64,000 nucleotides of DNA from Candidatus Amarobacter glycogenicus. Lineage in GTDB: Bacteria > Chloroflexota > Dehalococcoidia > Tepidiformales > Tepidiformaceae. This document shows, piece by piece, positions 34,494 through 43,511 of the stretch (within the stretch, counting starts at the first letter, position 1; each line of letters opens with the position of its first letter). The translations under genes were made by a program, and so were the position numbers. Under the pieces are notes generated by a model, which was not told the origin of the DNA, ran no database searches, and saw nothing but the letters and a program-made list of their open reading frames with translations. The stretch is taken from positions 62,001-126,000 of the forward strand of contig JADJZF010000009.1 in NCBI GenBank assembly GCA_016719395.1. The letters are read 5' to 3'.

Positions 34494-34951
34494 CCGCTCT
34501 CAAGAAGCGTCATGCAGCCTACAACAAGTATCAGAGAGAGTTCGCAGCCACTACGGTCGAATCTTCGGATCCGGGTTTTGCGACACACGAGATGGTTGTG
34601 CTCGCCTCGGAGTTCCTCCGTGCCTGGGAGCACGGGAGATGGGGAGTCGTTGCCAAGTTCACGCCACCAATTTTGCGCGGCTCCAAGTCGGACGGAGAGG
34701 CCGCACGATCTGCGAAGGAGACCTTCGAAGGCCAGCGCCTGAGCGACTGGACCATCATCTCGGTAACGTACGACCAGGCGATTACTGTTGAAATCACGGT
34801 TCAGGCCCACCTCAACGGCCAATTGGCAGACTTGCGGTTCCGTTTGGTGTTCTGGACCCATGATGGCGAGGTGGGCATTCCGGGTCAGGACGAAGGCAGC
34901 TGGAGCCTCGCGGTCTGGGCCCCGCGCACCTTCTTGCACGTCGTCGCTTAG
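34494..34951 (+). pseudogene. C-terminal fragment of an unknown protein
   Basis: The frame runs from ALKKRHAAYNKYQREFAATT through ASEFLRAWEHGRWGVVAKFT to a stop at 34951. No start codon lies before KKRHAAYNKY; ATG 34592 is internal to the conserved-looking part. The product looks like a small alpha/beta (SnoaL/NTF2-like) domain, but this is uncertain. Confidence 0.4.
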
Positions 34952-35134
34952 TCGCGCAGGGCCCGGACGCTCTCAGGCCGGTGAATTCGCTGCCAGCAGC
35001 GATCCCCCAACCTCGAACCGAACCTGCTCGCGGTGTTCGAACAACGGTAGAGTGCGCTACCCGCGACCGGGTAGAATCTCCAGGACTTCCTTGCAGGCCG
35101 GGAGACTGCCCGGGCTGGGAGAGGTGGGACTAGG

Positions 35135-35974
35135 ATGCGCCTTCAGAACATCGAGATCCCAGTGGCGGACCTCACCCGGGCCGCGCGTTTCTACGCGGAC
35201 GTCCTCGATCTACCGCCGGTCGTCCGCATGGGAGACCAGGCCGCCAGCTTCTTCCTCGGTGATGCCCACGGCGGCATGATCACGCTCGTCCGTTCGACGC
35301 GTCCCCCGGAAGGGGGCGGCCCGGTGGTGGTCTTCCAGGCCGAAGGTGGCATCGAGGAAGCGCGCGCCCGCCTCGAACGGCTCGCAGTGCGCTTCACGGG
35401 CGCCACCGAACATAGCCCCCTCGGCCTCACCGCTTACTTCCTCGACTCCGAGGGCAACCGGCTCGCGATCTTTGATGGTTCGCTTTCGGCTCGCTTTCGC
35501 GAACAGGCGCGGGCGCCACTTTCCGACCTTGAAGCGAAGCTCAGCGAAGTCGAAGCGCGCACGATGGCCGTCTTCGAAGGCCTCAGTGAGGTCCAGGCGC
35601 GGCACATCCCGGCACCCGGGGAGTGGCCGATAGTCGACCATATCGGCCACATCGTTGACTCGCTGGATTCGTGCGGCCAAATCTCGCGCGACCTCTCCTC
35701 CGGTCGCCAACCTCCGCGCGATCGTCTCTGGCAGAAGGAGTACCCGAGTCTCTCGTTCGCCCATGCATTGGAGGAGCTGCGCCGTGGCTTCGCCGACGCG
35801 CACGCCTGGCTGGCGAACGTCCCGGCGGCCAACGGAAACGATGCCGTCCTGCCTCACGGGGTCTTCGGTCCCCTCAACCATCGCGAATGGGTCGCCTTCA
35901 TGTTCTTCCACCTGGGGATGCACGCGGACCAGGTGAAGGGAATTCGTTCCGGGGCGGGCTTCCCCGCGACGTAG
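35135..35974 (+). CDS. VOC (glyoxalase-like) domain fused to DinB-family domain
   Basis: 279 aa. Residues 1-~122 are a vicinal-oxygen-chelate/glyoxalase module (IEIPVADLTRAARFYADVLD, then YFLDSEGNRLAIFDG). Residues ~130-279 are a DinB-like four-helix bundle with metal-binding histidines in WPIVDHIGHIVDS and FMFFHLGMHADQV. Both folds are metal-dependent. Such a fusion suggests a thiol-linked (mycothiol/bacillithiol or similar) detoxification enzyme, but the substrate is unknown. It is followed 79 bp later by a second DinB protein. A TAGAAT hexamer at 35072-35077 could be its -10 box. Confidence 0.82.
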   Translation: MRLQNIEIPVADLTRAARFYADVLDLPPVVRMGDQAASFFLGDAHGGMITLVRSTRPPEGGGPVVVFQAEGGIEEARARLERLAVRFTGATEHSPLGLTAYFLDSEGNRLAIFDGSLSARFREQARAPLSDLEAKLSEVEARTMAVFEGLSEVQARHIPAPGEWPIVDHIGHIVDSLDSCGQISRDLSSGRQPPRDRLWQKEYPSLSFAHALEELRRGFADAHAWLANVPAANGNDAVLPHGVFGPLNHREWVAFMFFHLGMHADQVKGIRSGAGFPAT

Positions 35975-36053
35975 CGGTCCAGTGGTGCTCGAACTGGACC
36001 GTCCCGGGGCGTTCGAGAAGCGGGTAGAATGGCGCTCTCACTTCACGCCGCCC

Positions 36054-36527
36054 ATGCCTGCCGAATACCTTTCCGAAGAAGCCGAACAGTTCTGGCGATA
36101 CATCAAGTCATCGCTCTCGGACTTGCTCGACCTCGTCGCCGGGCAAGACGATGAAGTCATCCGCTGGCGGCCACCTGCGCGCGATGCAAACTCCATCATC
36201 ATCCTCTCCCGCCACACGCTGGCGAACGCCGGCGTCAACATCCTCCACACCCTCGGCGGGCTTGAGTACAACTACGACCGGGAGGCGAACTTCGGGGAGC
36301 ACATCTCCCGCGATGAGGTGCTTGCCACCTGGAAGCCGCTTTGCGAACGGCTCGAAGCTGTCATGTGCACGCTGCCACAGGAGCGCATCGATGGGCCGGT
36401 GCCACATCACTGGCGGGGCGAAATCCCGGGACGCGAAGTCCTGATCATCGTCGCGCGACACACCGCAGAACACCTCGCCCACGCCCGGCTGACGGCGGAT
36501 CTGGCAGCGGTGGCGCTGGGGCGGTAG
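36054..36527 (+). CDS. DinB-family protein
   Basis: 157 aa from ATG 36054; a GTG at 35982 would add a basic, unlikely N-terminus. It is a four-helix DinB-like bundle with the HIS motifs SRHTLANAGVNILHTL and IVARHTAEHLAHARL. It lies directly after the VOC-DinB fusion with no terminator between. The TAGAAT at 36025-36030 resembles the hexamer before that gene (both in a GGGTAGAAT context). Confidence 0.75.
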   Translation: MPAEYLSEEAEQFWRYIKSSLSDLLDLVAGQDDEVIRWRPPARDANSIIILSRHTLANAGVNILHTLGGLEYNYDREANFGEHISRDEVLATWKPLCERLEAVMCTLPQERIDGPVPHHWRGEIPGREVLIIVARHTAEHLAHARLTADLAAVALGR

Positions 36528-36549
36528 GGTCCCGGACGAAACTCCCCGC

Positions 36550-37719
36550 CTACTGAAATCCCGATGTTGGGACTGGGTGGTCGCGCCCGGCATCGCCTGC
36601 CGATGCGAGCGCCAGGTCCTCGTAGATCTTGTCCGTGATCTCACTCAACCGCTTGTAGTGCACTGCGGGACCGGGAAGTCCGTTCATCACGAGGGCGACG
36701 GCGAGCTGGTGCGCCGGGTCGGCGAACGCGACGGAAGACTGTCCACCGCCATGACCGAAGGTCCGCGGCGAGCAATGCCGCCCATAGTTCACCGAGTCGA
36801 TGATAAAGCCCAGGCCCCAGTCGATGACGACGCCGAAGGTCTGGTCGTGCATGCCGACTCGATGGCGGGCCACCATAGCCTCCGCGGCCGGCGGGTCGAG
36901 CAGGCGTACCCCATCCCGCGCGCCTTTTCCGAGCATCGCCTCATACAGCCGGCCGAGTTCGCGCATCGGGCCGCGCCCGGCGCCACCGGGCACGCACGCC
37001 GCGCAGCCCTCTTCCGTATCGACCCGCGGGAACGGGAACGGTTGTCGCCCGGGCCGGGTGAGATGGAGGACGCCGATGCGGTCGCCGTAGGAGGCGAACA
37101 CTTCGCCCGGCATGCCCAGCCAGCAGTCCTGCATGCCGAGCGGCTCGAAGATCTCCTCGCGCACATACCGCGAGAACGGCCGGCCATCGAGGCGCTGAAC
37201 GATCTCCGCCAGGAGGAACATCCCGGAAAATGGGTGGTATCCGGCCCGGCGCCCCGGCACCCATCCCGGCTCGATCTCCGCCTGCACAATCCTTGCGAGA
37301 CGCTCGTCCCACGGCGAAACGAACGGGCTGTAGCCCGTCCCGCCGGGGACCACCCCCGCCGGGCTGCGCGCGTCGACATCGGCGGAACGGATTCCGGCGG
37401 TGTGGGTAAAGAGGTGCCGGATAGTGATCGCGTCCTTGCCCTTCGTCCCAAACTCGGGGATGTAGGCAGCCACTGGATCGTCAAGGTCGAAGCGGCCCCG
37501 CTGCCATTGCTGTGCCGCCGCGACCGATGTAACCGCCTTCGTTGCGGAGAACCACACCATTAACGTGTCTCTCGTCATCGGCACGCCCGGGCGGGATTCG
37601 CCACCCGCTGCATCGGCAACAACACGCCCACCGAGAGAGACGTAGAGCTGCCAACCGATGTGGAGACCTTCCATCATTCCGCGGTCGAGAGCCGCGACAG
37701 CTGTTGGGAGTTCGTTCAT
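36550..37719 (-). CDS. Beta-lactamase-family serine hydrolase
   Basis: 389 aa from ATG 37719. The SxxK motif is S58-A-T-K61 (WFSATKAVTS). The second element reads GYHPFSG with Tyr in the YxN position. The third region is FGHGGGQSSVAFADP, replacing the KTG motif with HGG, as in class C-like esterases and D-aminopeptidases. There is no signal peptide, so it is cytoplasmic. A role as esterase (EstB/LovD-type) is more likely than beta-lactam resistance. Confidence 0.85.
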   Translation of the reverse strand: MNELPTAVAALDRGMMEGLHIGWQLYVSLGGRVVADAAGGESRPGVPMTRDTLMVWFSATKAVTSVAAAQQWQRGRFDLDDPVAAYIPEFGTKGKDAITIRHLFTHTAGIRSADVDARSPAGVVPGGTGYSPFVSPWDERLARIVQAEIEPGWVPGRRAGYHPFSGMFLLAEIVQRLDGRPFSRYVREEIFEPLGMQDCWLGMPGEVFASYGDRIGVLHLTRPGRQPFPFPRVDTEEGCAACVPGGAGRGPMRELGRLYEAMLGKGARDGVRLLDPPAAEAMVARHRVGMHDQTFGVVIDWGLGFIIDSVNYGRHCSPRTFGHGGGQSSVAFADPAHQLAVALVMNGLPGPAVHYKRLSEITDKIYEDLALASAGDAGRDHPVPTSGFQ

Positions 37720-37756
37720 TTGGCGTCTCACCTGCGATTGGGAGGTCGAGAGCGGA

Positions 37757-38995
37757 CTATACGCCCGCATCCAGCTCCCGGCGGCGGACGAGGGCCAGCG
37801 CTATCGCGATGGCGCCCACGCCAACCATGACAATCACCTGCGAAGCGAGGTTTGTGTCGTAGTCCTGCCGGGCGGTCAGCACCAGGGAGAAAACGGCGAC
37901 CGAGACCAGCAGCACGAACGGCTGTGCGAATGCGATCCGTCCGCGCAAGTCGGCGGCGCCTTCGAGCGCGAGGACCACGAGGCACGGCGCCACGAGGACC
38001 AGTAGACGTTGAGTGTCGGTCGCGAAAAGCAACTGAGCGTAGGTGAGAAGGAAGAACGGCAGCATCCCAAGTGCGACCCTCCGCAACCGCCGGGTGCCCA
38101 ACGCCGCAAGAACCGGCAGCGCCCACCCGAACGGGCTGGTCGTGTAGCTCCGCAGGGCGCGGAGGCTCCAATCGTCCAGCCGCTGCTCGCGCCCGATGTC
38201 TTCGAACAGCGTCCAGTAGTTGTACGGGCCGTACAGTTCCGGGAAGCGACGAATGTCCTCGGGCATCGTCGCGAAGTAGGCCTCGTCCCCATTCCCCTGC
38301 GCGATCCCGAGGCGAACCGCGACGAGGACGAACGCAGCCGGCGCGAGGGCAACAAGACAGCGGCCGGCGAACCGCCATTCGAAGGGGCGCCGGACGTTCA
38401 GGCAGAAGTAGAGCGGTGCGGCGAGAAGCACCGACTCCTTGGTGATGGCCCCCAGCACCATGACGGCCGAGAACAAGTACAGCCTTCGTTCGAGCGCGGT
38501 CCAGAGTGCGAACGTGACGAGCAGGAAGGCGACGCCATCAGGGATCCAGAAGTCGGCGAGGATGAACTTCGCGCCCCAACCAAGCGAGTAGAACAGCATC
38601 ACTCCCGCTGCCGCCAGCGCAGGCGAATGACCCCTTCGGCGAGCAAGGAGAAAGAGCGACACTCCCGTCGCCCAGAGCGCGGCGAGCGTGATTGTGAAGA
38701 AGCTCGCCTGGAGACTGAAGGGAGACCAGCCCGCTATGGCCGGGACGAAAACGCGCCAGCAGTAGGGTGCGAGCCGGAACTCGAAGATGCCCTGCTCAGC
38801 CATGAGGCGGTAGAGGTGGCGGTCCCAGCCGGGATCCCGGTAGAGGGCCGTATCCTCCGTCTTGAGGTCGGTGAACGCGAGGATGAGCCCCAGCGCGAAC
38901 CCGCTGAGGATGATGCCGGCCGCGAAGTCCCTCGCTTGAGTCCGGGCGGGCCGTGCTGTGACTTCCGGCAGTGCACGCGAATCGATGGATGGCAT
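37757..38995 (-). CDS. Polytopic membrane protein, GT-C-like
   Basis: 412 aa with about ten hydrophobic segments. An acidic loop follows the first segment (FTDLKTEDTALYRDPGWDRH), as in GT-C type lipid-linked sugar transferases. The next loops carry APYCWRVFVPAIAGW and a KESVLLAAPLYF segment typical of this membrane family. The sugar donor and acceptor are unknown. The gene ends 38 bp from the serine hydrolase start on the same strand. Confidence 0.6.
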   Translation of the reverse strand: MPSIDSRALPEVTARPARTQARDFAAGIILSGFALGLILAFTDLKTEDTALYRDPGWDRHLYRLMAEQGIFEFRLAPYCWRVFVPAIAGWSPFSLQASFFTITLAALWATGVSLFLLARRRGHSPALAAAGVMLFYSLGWGAKFILADFWIPDGVAFLLVTFALWTALERRLYLFSAVMVLGAITKESVLLAAPLYFCLNVRRPFEWRFAGRCLVALAPAAFVLVAVRLGIAQGNGDEAYFATMPEDIRRFPELYGPYNYWTLFEDIGREQRLDDWSLRALRSYTTSPFGWALPVLAALGTRRLRRVALGMLPFFLLTYAQLLFATDTQRLLVLVAPCLVVLALEGAADLRGRIAFAQPFVLLVSVAVFSLVLTARQDYDTNLASQVIVMVGVGAIAIALALVRRRELDAGV

Positions 38996-39013
38996 TCGTT
39001 CCGGGCGCCGAAG

Positions 39014-40375
39014 CTAGAAGATCGGGCCGGTGCTCGCCGATTCCTCGGGAGCCTCGCCCAGGAAGGTTTCCTGTGTGAGCAGCCCGGCCCCCTGGATCAG
39101 ACGCCTTCGGAAGGCGAGCATCTGCGCCTCGTCTACTCCCGCGAGGGTGCGCTTCACGAGTTCGAAGAGCGTGCGGGTGGAGACGAGGCTGTAGCGGTAG
39201 TTTTCACAGGCGACGCGAAGCGGTGTGCTGAACTCCTCTTCGCGCTGTTCCGGGTCCTTCTCCCGGTAGCCGTTGGCGACAACGATGCCCTTGAGCGACT
39301 CGGACTTCTGGAGGAGGTGCTCCTCCAGCCGCCGCTGAAGGCGGACGTACGGCCATTCCACGACCTGTTCGCGCGCACTCTCCAACTCCACAAACGCGCG
39401 GACACCTTCGTGCTCCAACGAGAGCGGTTCGCCAGGCGTGTGCTCTACGGCGAACCCGAGGAGGCGGAGTGCCTCGGCGACGGCCCCGGAAAAGACCTGC
39501 CCATCCTCCCAGAGGAGCCGGCGGTGGCGTGCGAGGGTATCGTGGCGCTCCCGGATGGCAGTCTCGCGGGAAGCGGCGTCAGCCGCCGCCGACTGGGCTT
39601 CTTCGAGCTCCGCTTCGACCTGTTCGAGCCCCGGGAGAGCCTGGGCGCGCACCCAGTAGGGCTCCTGGGCGCCGAAATCGCTCCCGGCGTGGCGCACGCA
39701 AGCGTCGACGAGCGACTGGGCGAGCTCCGTGCGGTTCGCAAACGGGTTATCGGCGATGACGGGGAGGAAGAGGACCCGTCCACCGAGGACAGGAAACTCG
39801 ATGGAGATCGGGATGCCGGCGCCGCCGGTGGCGAGCACGTGCCCGGCCCGCCGCACCTCCGCCTGGCGGTCGTCGAAGATGGCCCGGTAGCCGGCCGCCT
39901 GCCGGTGCTCACGCAGGACCGCGACGAAGGGGTGCTCTTCCGCGCCGGCGATCCGGACGGTCGTGCCCTCGGCCGGCTTGAGGTAGGGCAGGCCCCATGA
40001 CAGGCCGCCGGGGGCGGGAAGCCAGTGGTAGCGGTCGAGGCCCTCGAAGCCGAGGATGCCTCCCTGGACAGCGTCCGGGCGAGCAAGCACGACGACGAGG
40101 CCACCGGATTCAAGCAGCCGGCGCGTCTCATCGGTTCGGCGCCGGAACTGGTCGTTGGCGCTCACTGCAGAGGCAGTCGTCGGCGCGTTGATCACCGGAC
40201 GGCCATCGAACGCTTCGAACTCGGTGCCCTCCTCGGCGAGGTCCTTGCCCGCCCTGGTGATGCTGGCCGGGTCGATGATCAGTGCGTCGTAATCGCAATA
40301 GCTCGGCGCCGTCAGCGGGTTGTAGTTGTCGATCGCCATGTTGGGGAGGGGATAGCCGATCGAGAGGATGCGCAT
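39014..40375 (-). CDS. Unknown protein with degenerate PD-(D/E)XK-like C-terminal domain, coupled to galU
   Basis: 453 aa. Its ATG shares one base with the galU stop (TGATG). The first ~240 residues form an alpha/beta domain of unknown family (MRILSIGYPLPNMAIDNYNP, then GGLVVVLARPDAVQGG). A coiled-coil-like stretch (~255-300, EQVEAELEEAQSAAADA) follows. The last ~150 residues resemble the restriction-endonuclease-like fold: LRLLGFAVEHTPGEPLSLEH, KGIVVANGYREKDPEQREEE, then RTLFELVKRTL. At the ExK position it reads VELESA, so catalytic Lys is missing and the domain is probably inactive. The function is unknown. Confidence 0.6.
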   Translation of the reverse strand: MRILSIGYPLPNMAIDNYNPLTAPSYCDYDALIIDPASITRAGKDLAEEGTEFEAFDGRPVINAPTTASAVSANDQFRRRTDETRRLLESGGLVVVLARPDAVQGGILGFEGLDRYHWLPAPGGLSWGLPYLKPAEGTTVRIAGAEEHPFVAVLREHRQAAGYRAIFDDRQAEVRRAGHVLATGGAGIPISIEFPVLGGRVLFLPVIADNPFANRTELAQSLVDACVRHAGSDFGAQEPYWVRAQALPGLEQVEAELEEAQSAAADAASRETAIRERHDTLARHRRLLWEDGQVFSGAVAEALRLLGFAVEHTPGEPLSLEHEGVRAFVELESAREQVVEWPYVRLQRRLEEHLLQKSESLKGIVVANGYREKDPEQREEEFSTPLRVACENYRYSLVSTRTLFELVKRTLAGVDEAQMLAFRRRLIQGAGLLTQETFLGEAPEESASTGPIF

Positions 40376-41250
40376 CAGCGTTCACCTTCGGTGAGGAGTG
40401 GGAGGAGACGTGCCCGGAGTTGGCCGGCGAGTTCGGGCCGGCGCATGGCAGCCGCTACCGAAGCCGTCAGATAGCCGAGCGGCCGCCCAGTATCGTATCT
40501 CACTCCAGAGAACTGGAACGAAGAGACCGCCTCGCCCGCGGCGATCTGGCTCGCCAGGGCGTCGGTGATCTGCAGTTCGCCGTTCGCCCCGGGAGGGATG
40601 CGGTCGATGTGCTGGAAAATGGTCTCGCTGAGGATGTAACGGCCGACGATGCCGAGTCGCGACGGGGCGTCCTCGAGCTTCGGCTTTTCCACCACGCGCC
40701 GGAGCCGGGCCGGGTTGGCGCCATCCACAGGGTCAACAATGCCGTACTGGGGCACATCCGCATCGGCGACGGGCTCAACCGCGATGAGACTGCCGCCCGT
40801 CCTCGCATGGGCTGCCGCGAGTTCGGCGACGCAGGACACCCCCAGCACCAGGTCGTCCGGGAACATGAGGGCGAAGGGCCGCCCCTCGAGGTGTTCGCGC
40901 GCGCAATTCACGGCGTGGGCGATGCCGAGCTGCCGGTCCTGGTTCGCGTAGTGGAAGGTCGCGCGGCCACCGATGGCAAGCAGGGCTTCGGCCGCGGTTT
41001 CGTGGCCTGCCTCCCGCAGCGCGCGTTCAACGCGGGCGCCGCCTTCGAAGTGCTCGCGGATGGCGCCCTTGCCTTCGGCGATGACGAAGACGATGTTGGT
41101 GATCCCGGCTTCCAGGGCTTCATCGACGCAGTACTGGACGAGCGGCCTATCGACGATTGGCAGCATCTCCTTCGGGATGGACTTCGTTGCGGGGAGCATT
41201 CGCGTGCCCAGCCCGGCGGCGAGAATGACTGCGGTGGAGACAGGTTGCAT
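40375..41250 (-). CDS. galU: UTP--glucose-1-phosphate uridylyltransferase
   Basis: 291 aa from ATG 41250; the upstream in-frame region is Ser/Pro-rich and not conserved. The nucleotidyltransferase signature is AVILAAGLGTRMLPATKSIP followed by KEMLPIVDRPLVQYCVDEAL. Further family blocks are ALMFPDDLVL and RRVVEKPKLEDAPSRLGIVG, then GELQITDAL. It makes UDP-glucose for glycans and cell-surface polymers. It is divergent from infC, with the downstream unknown gene translationally coupled. Confidence 0.92.
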   Translation of the reverse strand: MQPVSTAVILAAGLGTRMLPATKSIPKEMLPIVDRPLVQYCVDEALEAGITNIVFVIAEGKGAIREHFEGGARVERALREAGHETAAEALLAIGGRATFHYANQDRQLGIAHAVNCAREHLEGRPFALMFPDDLVLGVSCVAELAAAHARTGGSLIAVEPVADADVPQYGIVDPVDGANPARLRRVVEKPKLEDAPSRLGIVGRYILSETIFQHIDRIPPGANGELQITDALASQIAAGEAVSSFQFSGVRYDTGRPLGYLTASVAAAMRRPELAGQLRARLLPLLTEGER

Positions 41251-41345
41251 ACGGGAGCATGGTACGACGGTCTCCGGCGCTGGATATACAGGAAGGGGAC
41301 TCGCTGCTACTATTCGAAGCTGTCTATCTTTCCCCGGGGAGCAGT

Positions 41346-42074
41346 TTGAGGAAGCGATCGAAGGTTCCACCAAAGCCGGCACCACCAGAGCCGAGAATCA
41401 ACGAACGGATCCGCGTGCCGGAAGTTCGTGTCATCGACGAAGAAGGCCGCCAGATCGGCGTCATCCGGACGTCGGAAGCCCTTCAGATGGCACGTGAGCG
41501 GGAAGTCGACCTGGTGGAAGTGGCCGCCCAGGCGAGCCCTCCCGTGGCACGGCTGATGGACTTCGGCCGCTTCAAGTACGAGCAGTCGAAGAAGGAACGG
41601 GAGGCCAAGAAGCATCAGCAGAACGTGCAGCTCCGCGAAGTGCGGATGAAACCGAAGATTGATGACCACGATGTGGACTTCAAGACCCGGACCGCTGCGA
41701 AACTGCTGAAGCAGGGCGACAAGGTGAAGGTCACCGTCATGTTCCGCGGGCGCGAAATCACGCACCCGCAGATCGGCAAGGCCCTACTGGACCGGGTCCA
41801 GGCCAGCCTGGATGACATCGCAAGCCTCGAAAAGGATGCGATGCTCGAAGGCCGGCACATGACCATCATCCTGTCTCTCGACAAGAAGAAGATGGCTGCC
41901 AAGGCCCGGGCCGCCGCTGCCGCCGCCGCTGCTGGCGAGGCCGTGGTGGAAGAGGAAGAAGAGGACGAAGCCATCCTGGCGGCTGCGGAAGCGGCTCCGG
42001 TGGTGAGCGAAGACGAACACGATGAAGGTCTCGACGCCGAAGATGACGACGACGACGACCCGACAGGAGACTGA
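41346..42074 (+). CDS. infC: Translation initiation factor IF-3
   Basis: 242 aa from a TTG at 41346 with GGGGAG 4-5 bp upstream. Rare starts are typical for infC and allow autoregulation. The N-domain has INERIRVPEVRVIDEEGRQI, the C-domain KIDDHDVDFKTRTAAKLL and GDKVKVTVMFRGREITH. The C-terminus carries a long acidic tail (EEEEEDEAILAAAEAAP, then EDDDDDDP) not present in E. coli IF-3. It is followed by rpmI and rplT in the canonical operon. In E. coli L20 represses this operon via a leader structure. I see no clear L20 site here. Confidence 0.95.
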   Translation: MRKRSKVPPKPAPPEPRINERIRVPEVRVIDEEGRQIGVIRTSEALQMAREREVDLVEVAAQASPPVARLMDFGRFKYEQSKKEREAKKHQQNVQLREVRMKPKIDDHDVDFKTRTAAKLLKQGDKVKVTVMFRGREITHPQIGKALLDRVQASLDDIASLEKDAMLEGRHMTIILSLDKKKMAAKARAAAAAAAAGEAVVEEEEEDEAILAAAEAAPVVSEDEHDEGLDAEDDDDDDPTGD

Positions 42075-42076
42075 CA

Positions 42077-42274
42077 GTGCCGAAGCTGAAGACCCACAAG
42101 GGCGCAGCCAGCCGCTTCCGCGTAACCGGCGGCGGCAAGATCATGCGTATGCAGGGAAGCCGCAATAACTTCCGCCGCAAGAAGCGCCAACCCGTTACCG
42201 TGAAGTTCGGGCGAACCGTCGAGGTCGCCGGCACTCATGCCGATATCGTAAAGAGGCTGCTGGCGGGCCAGTAG
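42077..42274 (+). CDS. rpmI: 50S ribosomal protein L35
   Basis: 65 aa from a GTG 2 bp after the infC stop. MPKLKTHKGAASRFRVTGGG and the basic core KIMRMQGSRNNFRRKKR are characteristic. It is the middle gene of infC-rpmI-rplT. Confidence 0.97.
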   Translation: MPKLKTHKGAASRFRVTGGGKIMRMQGSRNNFRRKKRQPVTVKFGRTVEVAGTHADIVKRLLAGQ

Positions 42275-42304
42275 GCCCAGCGGCACCCCAGGGAGAACCA
42301 GACC

Positions 42305-42661
42305 ATGAGCCGAGTTAAGCGTGGCGTCACGTCGCATCGCCGCCACAAGAAGATCCTCTCGCTGACGAAGGGCCACGCCGGCCAGCGTCACCGCCTCATC
42401 AAGCGCGCGAACGAAAGCATGCTGCATTCGCTTCGCTACAACTGGGTCGACCGCCGCGACAAGAAGGGCGACTTCCGCGAGTTGTGGATCATGCGCATCA
42501 ACGCGGCCGCCCGGCTGCACGGCCTGACCTACAGCCGCCTCATCCACGGCCTGAAGGTCGCCGGCGTCGAGTTGGACCGCAAGGCGCTCGCCGACCTGGC
42601 CGTCACCCGGCCGGATGCGTTCGAACAGCTCGCTGGACAGGCGAAGGCCGCGCTCGCGTAG
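42305..42661 (+). CDS. rplT: 50S ribosomal protein L20
   Basis: 118 aa of the expected length. MSRVKRGVTSHRRHKKILSL, then ALMHSL-type MLHSLRYNWVDRRDKKGDFR and LWIMRINAAARLHGLTYSRL are textbook L20. The last gene of the operon, it is followed by an intrinsic terminator. Confidence 0.98.
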   Translation: MSRVKRGVTSHRRHKKILSLTKGHAGQRHRLIKRANESMLHSLRYNWVDRRDKKGDFRELWIMRINAAARLHGLTYSRLIHGLKVAGVELDRKALADLAVTRPDAFEQLAGQAKAALA

Positions 42662-42687
42662 CGTCCCGGCACCGCCCAGGACAGATC

Positions 42688-42715
42688 AGGCGTCCCGTTC
42701 GGGGCGCCTTTCTTG
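42688..42715 (+). terminator. Intrinsic terminator of the infC-rpmI-rplT operon
   Basis: 9-bp stem AGGCGTCCC (42688-42696) / GGGGCGCCT (42701-42709), one G-U, loop GTTC, then TTCTT. Confidence 0.88.
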
Positions 42716-42731
42716 TTGCCCCCGCGCGTGG

Positions 42732-43511
42732 TCAGGCGCCGGAGTATGTGAGCTTGGGTGTCCGCGCAAGGCCGACCAGGTAGGTGCCGGCTGCCAGTAC
42801 GGCGAGCACGGCGAAGTCGACCCCAAGCCCGATGAACGTGGCGTCTCCGGAGGCGTAGACGGCGAGTTCCAGGGCATCGACGGCGTAGGTCAGGGGGTTC
42901 ACAAACGCCAGGACCCGCAGCCAGGCCGGCAGCCCGTCGATGGGGAAGAACGCTCCGGAGAAGAACAGGAGCGGGAAGAGTGCGAGGTTCATCAACAGGT
43001 GGAAGCCCTGCATCGTCTGGATGCGCGACGCCAGCGCCTGGGCAAGCCCCGTGAGCATCAGGTTCACAAGCACAACCGCGGCGAGCGAGACGAAGAGTCC
43101 TGCAACCAGTCCGTATTGCCACTCGAAGTCGACGAACGGCGCCGCGAGGAGAAGCACGGCCATCGCCTGGACAACACCGATGGCGAGCGCGGCTAGCGAC
43201 TTTCCCAGCAAGAGGACCCGGGGGTGGACAGGGGCCGACAGCAGAAGCCTGAGGACGCCGCTGTCGCGGTCGCGGTAGTAGGAGGCACTGGAGAAGGTCG
43301 ACGAGAACACCGAAGTCATCACGACGGCGCCCGCCACCAGGTACGCGGTGAAGTTACCGTCCGGGAGGTTCGCCGGCTCCAGGCCGTGAGAGACGCCGTT
43401 CCCAAGGAAGACGAGAAAGAGGATCGGCGTCAGCATCGAGCTGTAGAGCTGGCTGCGGGAACGGACGACGGCAAGCAGGTCGCGACGGGCGATGACCAGG
43501 GCGGCGCTCAT
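42732..43511 (-). CDS. ABC-2 type transporter permease
   Basis: 259 aa with six hydrophobic segments. The ABC-2 permease pattern is visible: LVIARRDLLAVVRSRSQLYS at the start, YYRDRDSGVLRLLLSAPVHP between helices, and FSGAFFPIDGLPAWL in the late conserved loop. Its start overlaps the ATPase stop (ATGA). Together they form a one-ATPase, one-permease exporter; the substrate is unknown. Confidence 0.88.
   Translation of the reverse strand: MSAALVIARRDLLAVVRSRSQLYSSMLTPILFLVFLGNGVSHGLEPANLPDGNFTAYLVAGAVVMTSVFSSTFSSASYYRDRDSGVLRLLLSAPVHPRVLLLGKSLAALAIGVVQAMAVLLLAAPFVDFEWQYGLVAGLFVSLAAVVLVNLMLTGLAQALASRIQTMQGFHLLMNLALFPLLFFSGAFFPIDGLPAWLRVLAFVNPLTYAVDALELAVYASGDATFIGLGVDFAVLAVLAAGTYLVGLARTPKLTYSGA

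Noticed and set aside
38009..40000. 663-codon plus-strand open frame
   Set aside because: Antisense to two recognisable minus-strand genes (membrane protein and galU-coupled protein); Arg/Glu-rich composition shows a shadow frame.
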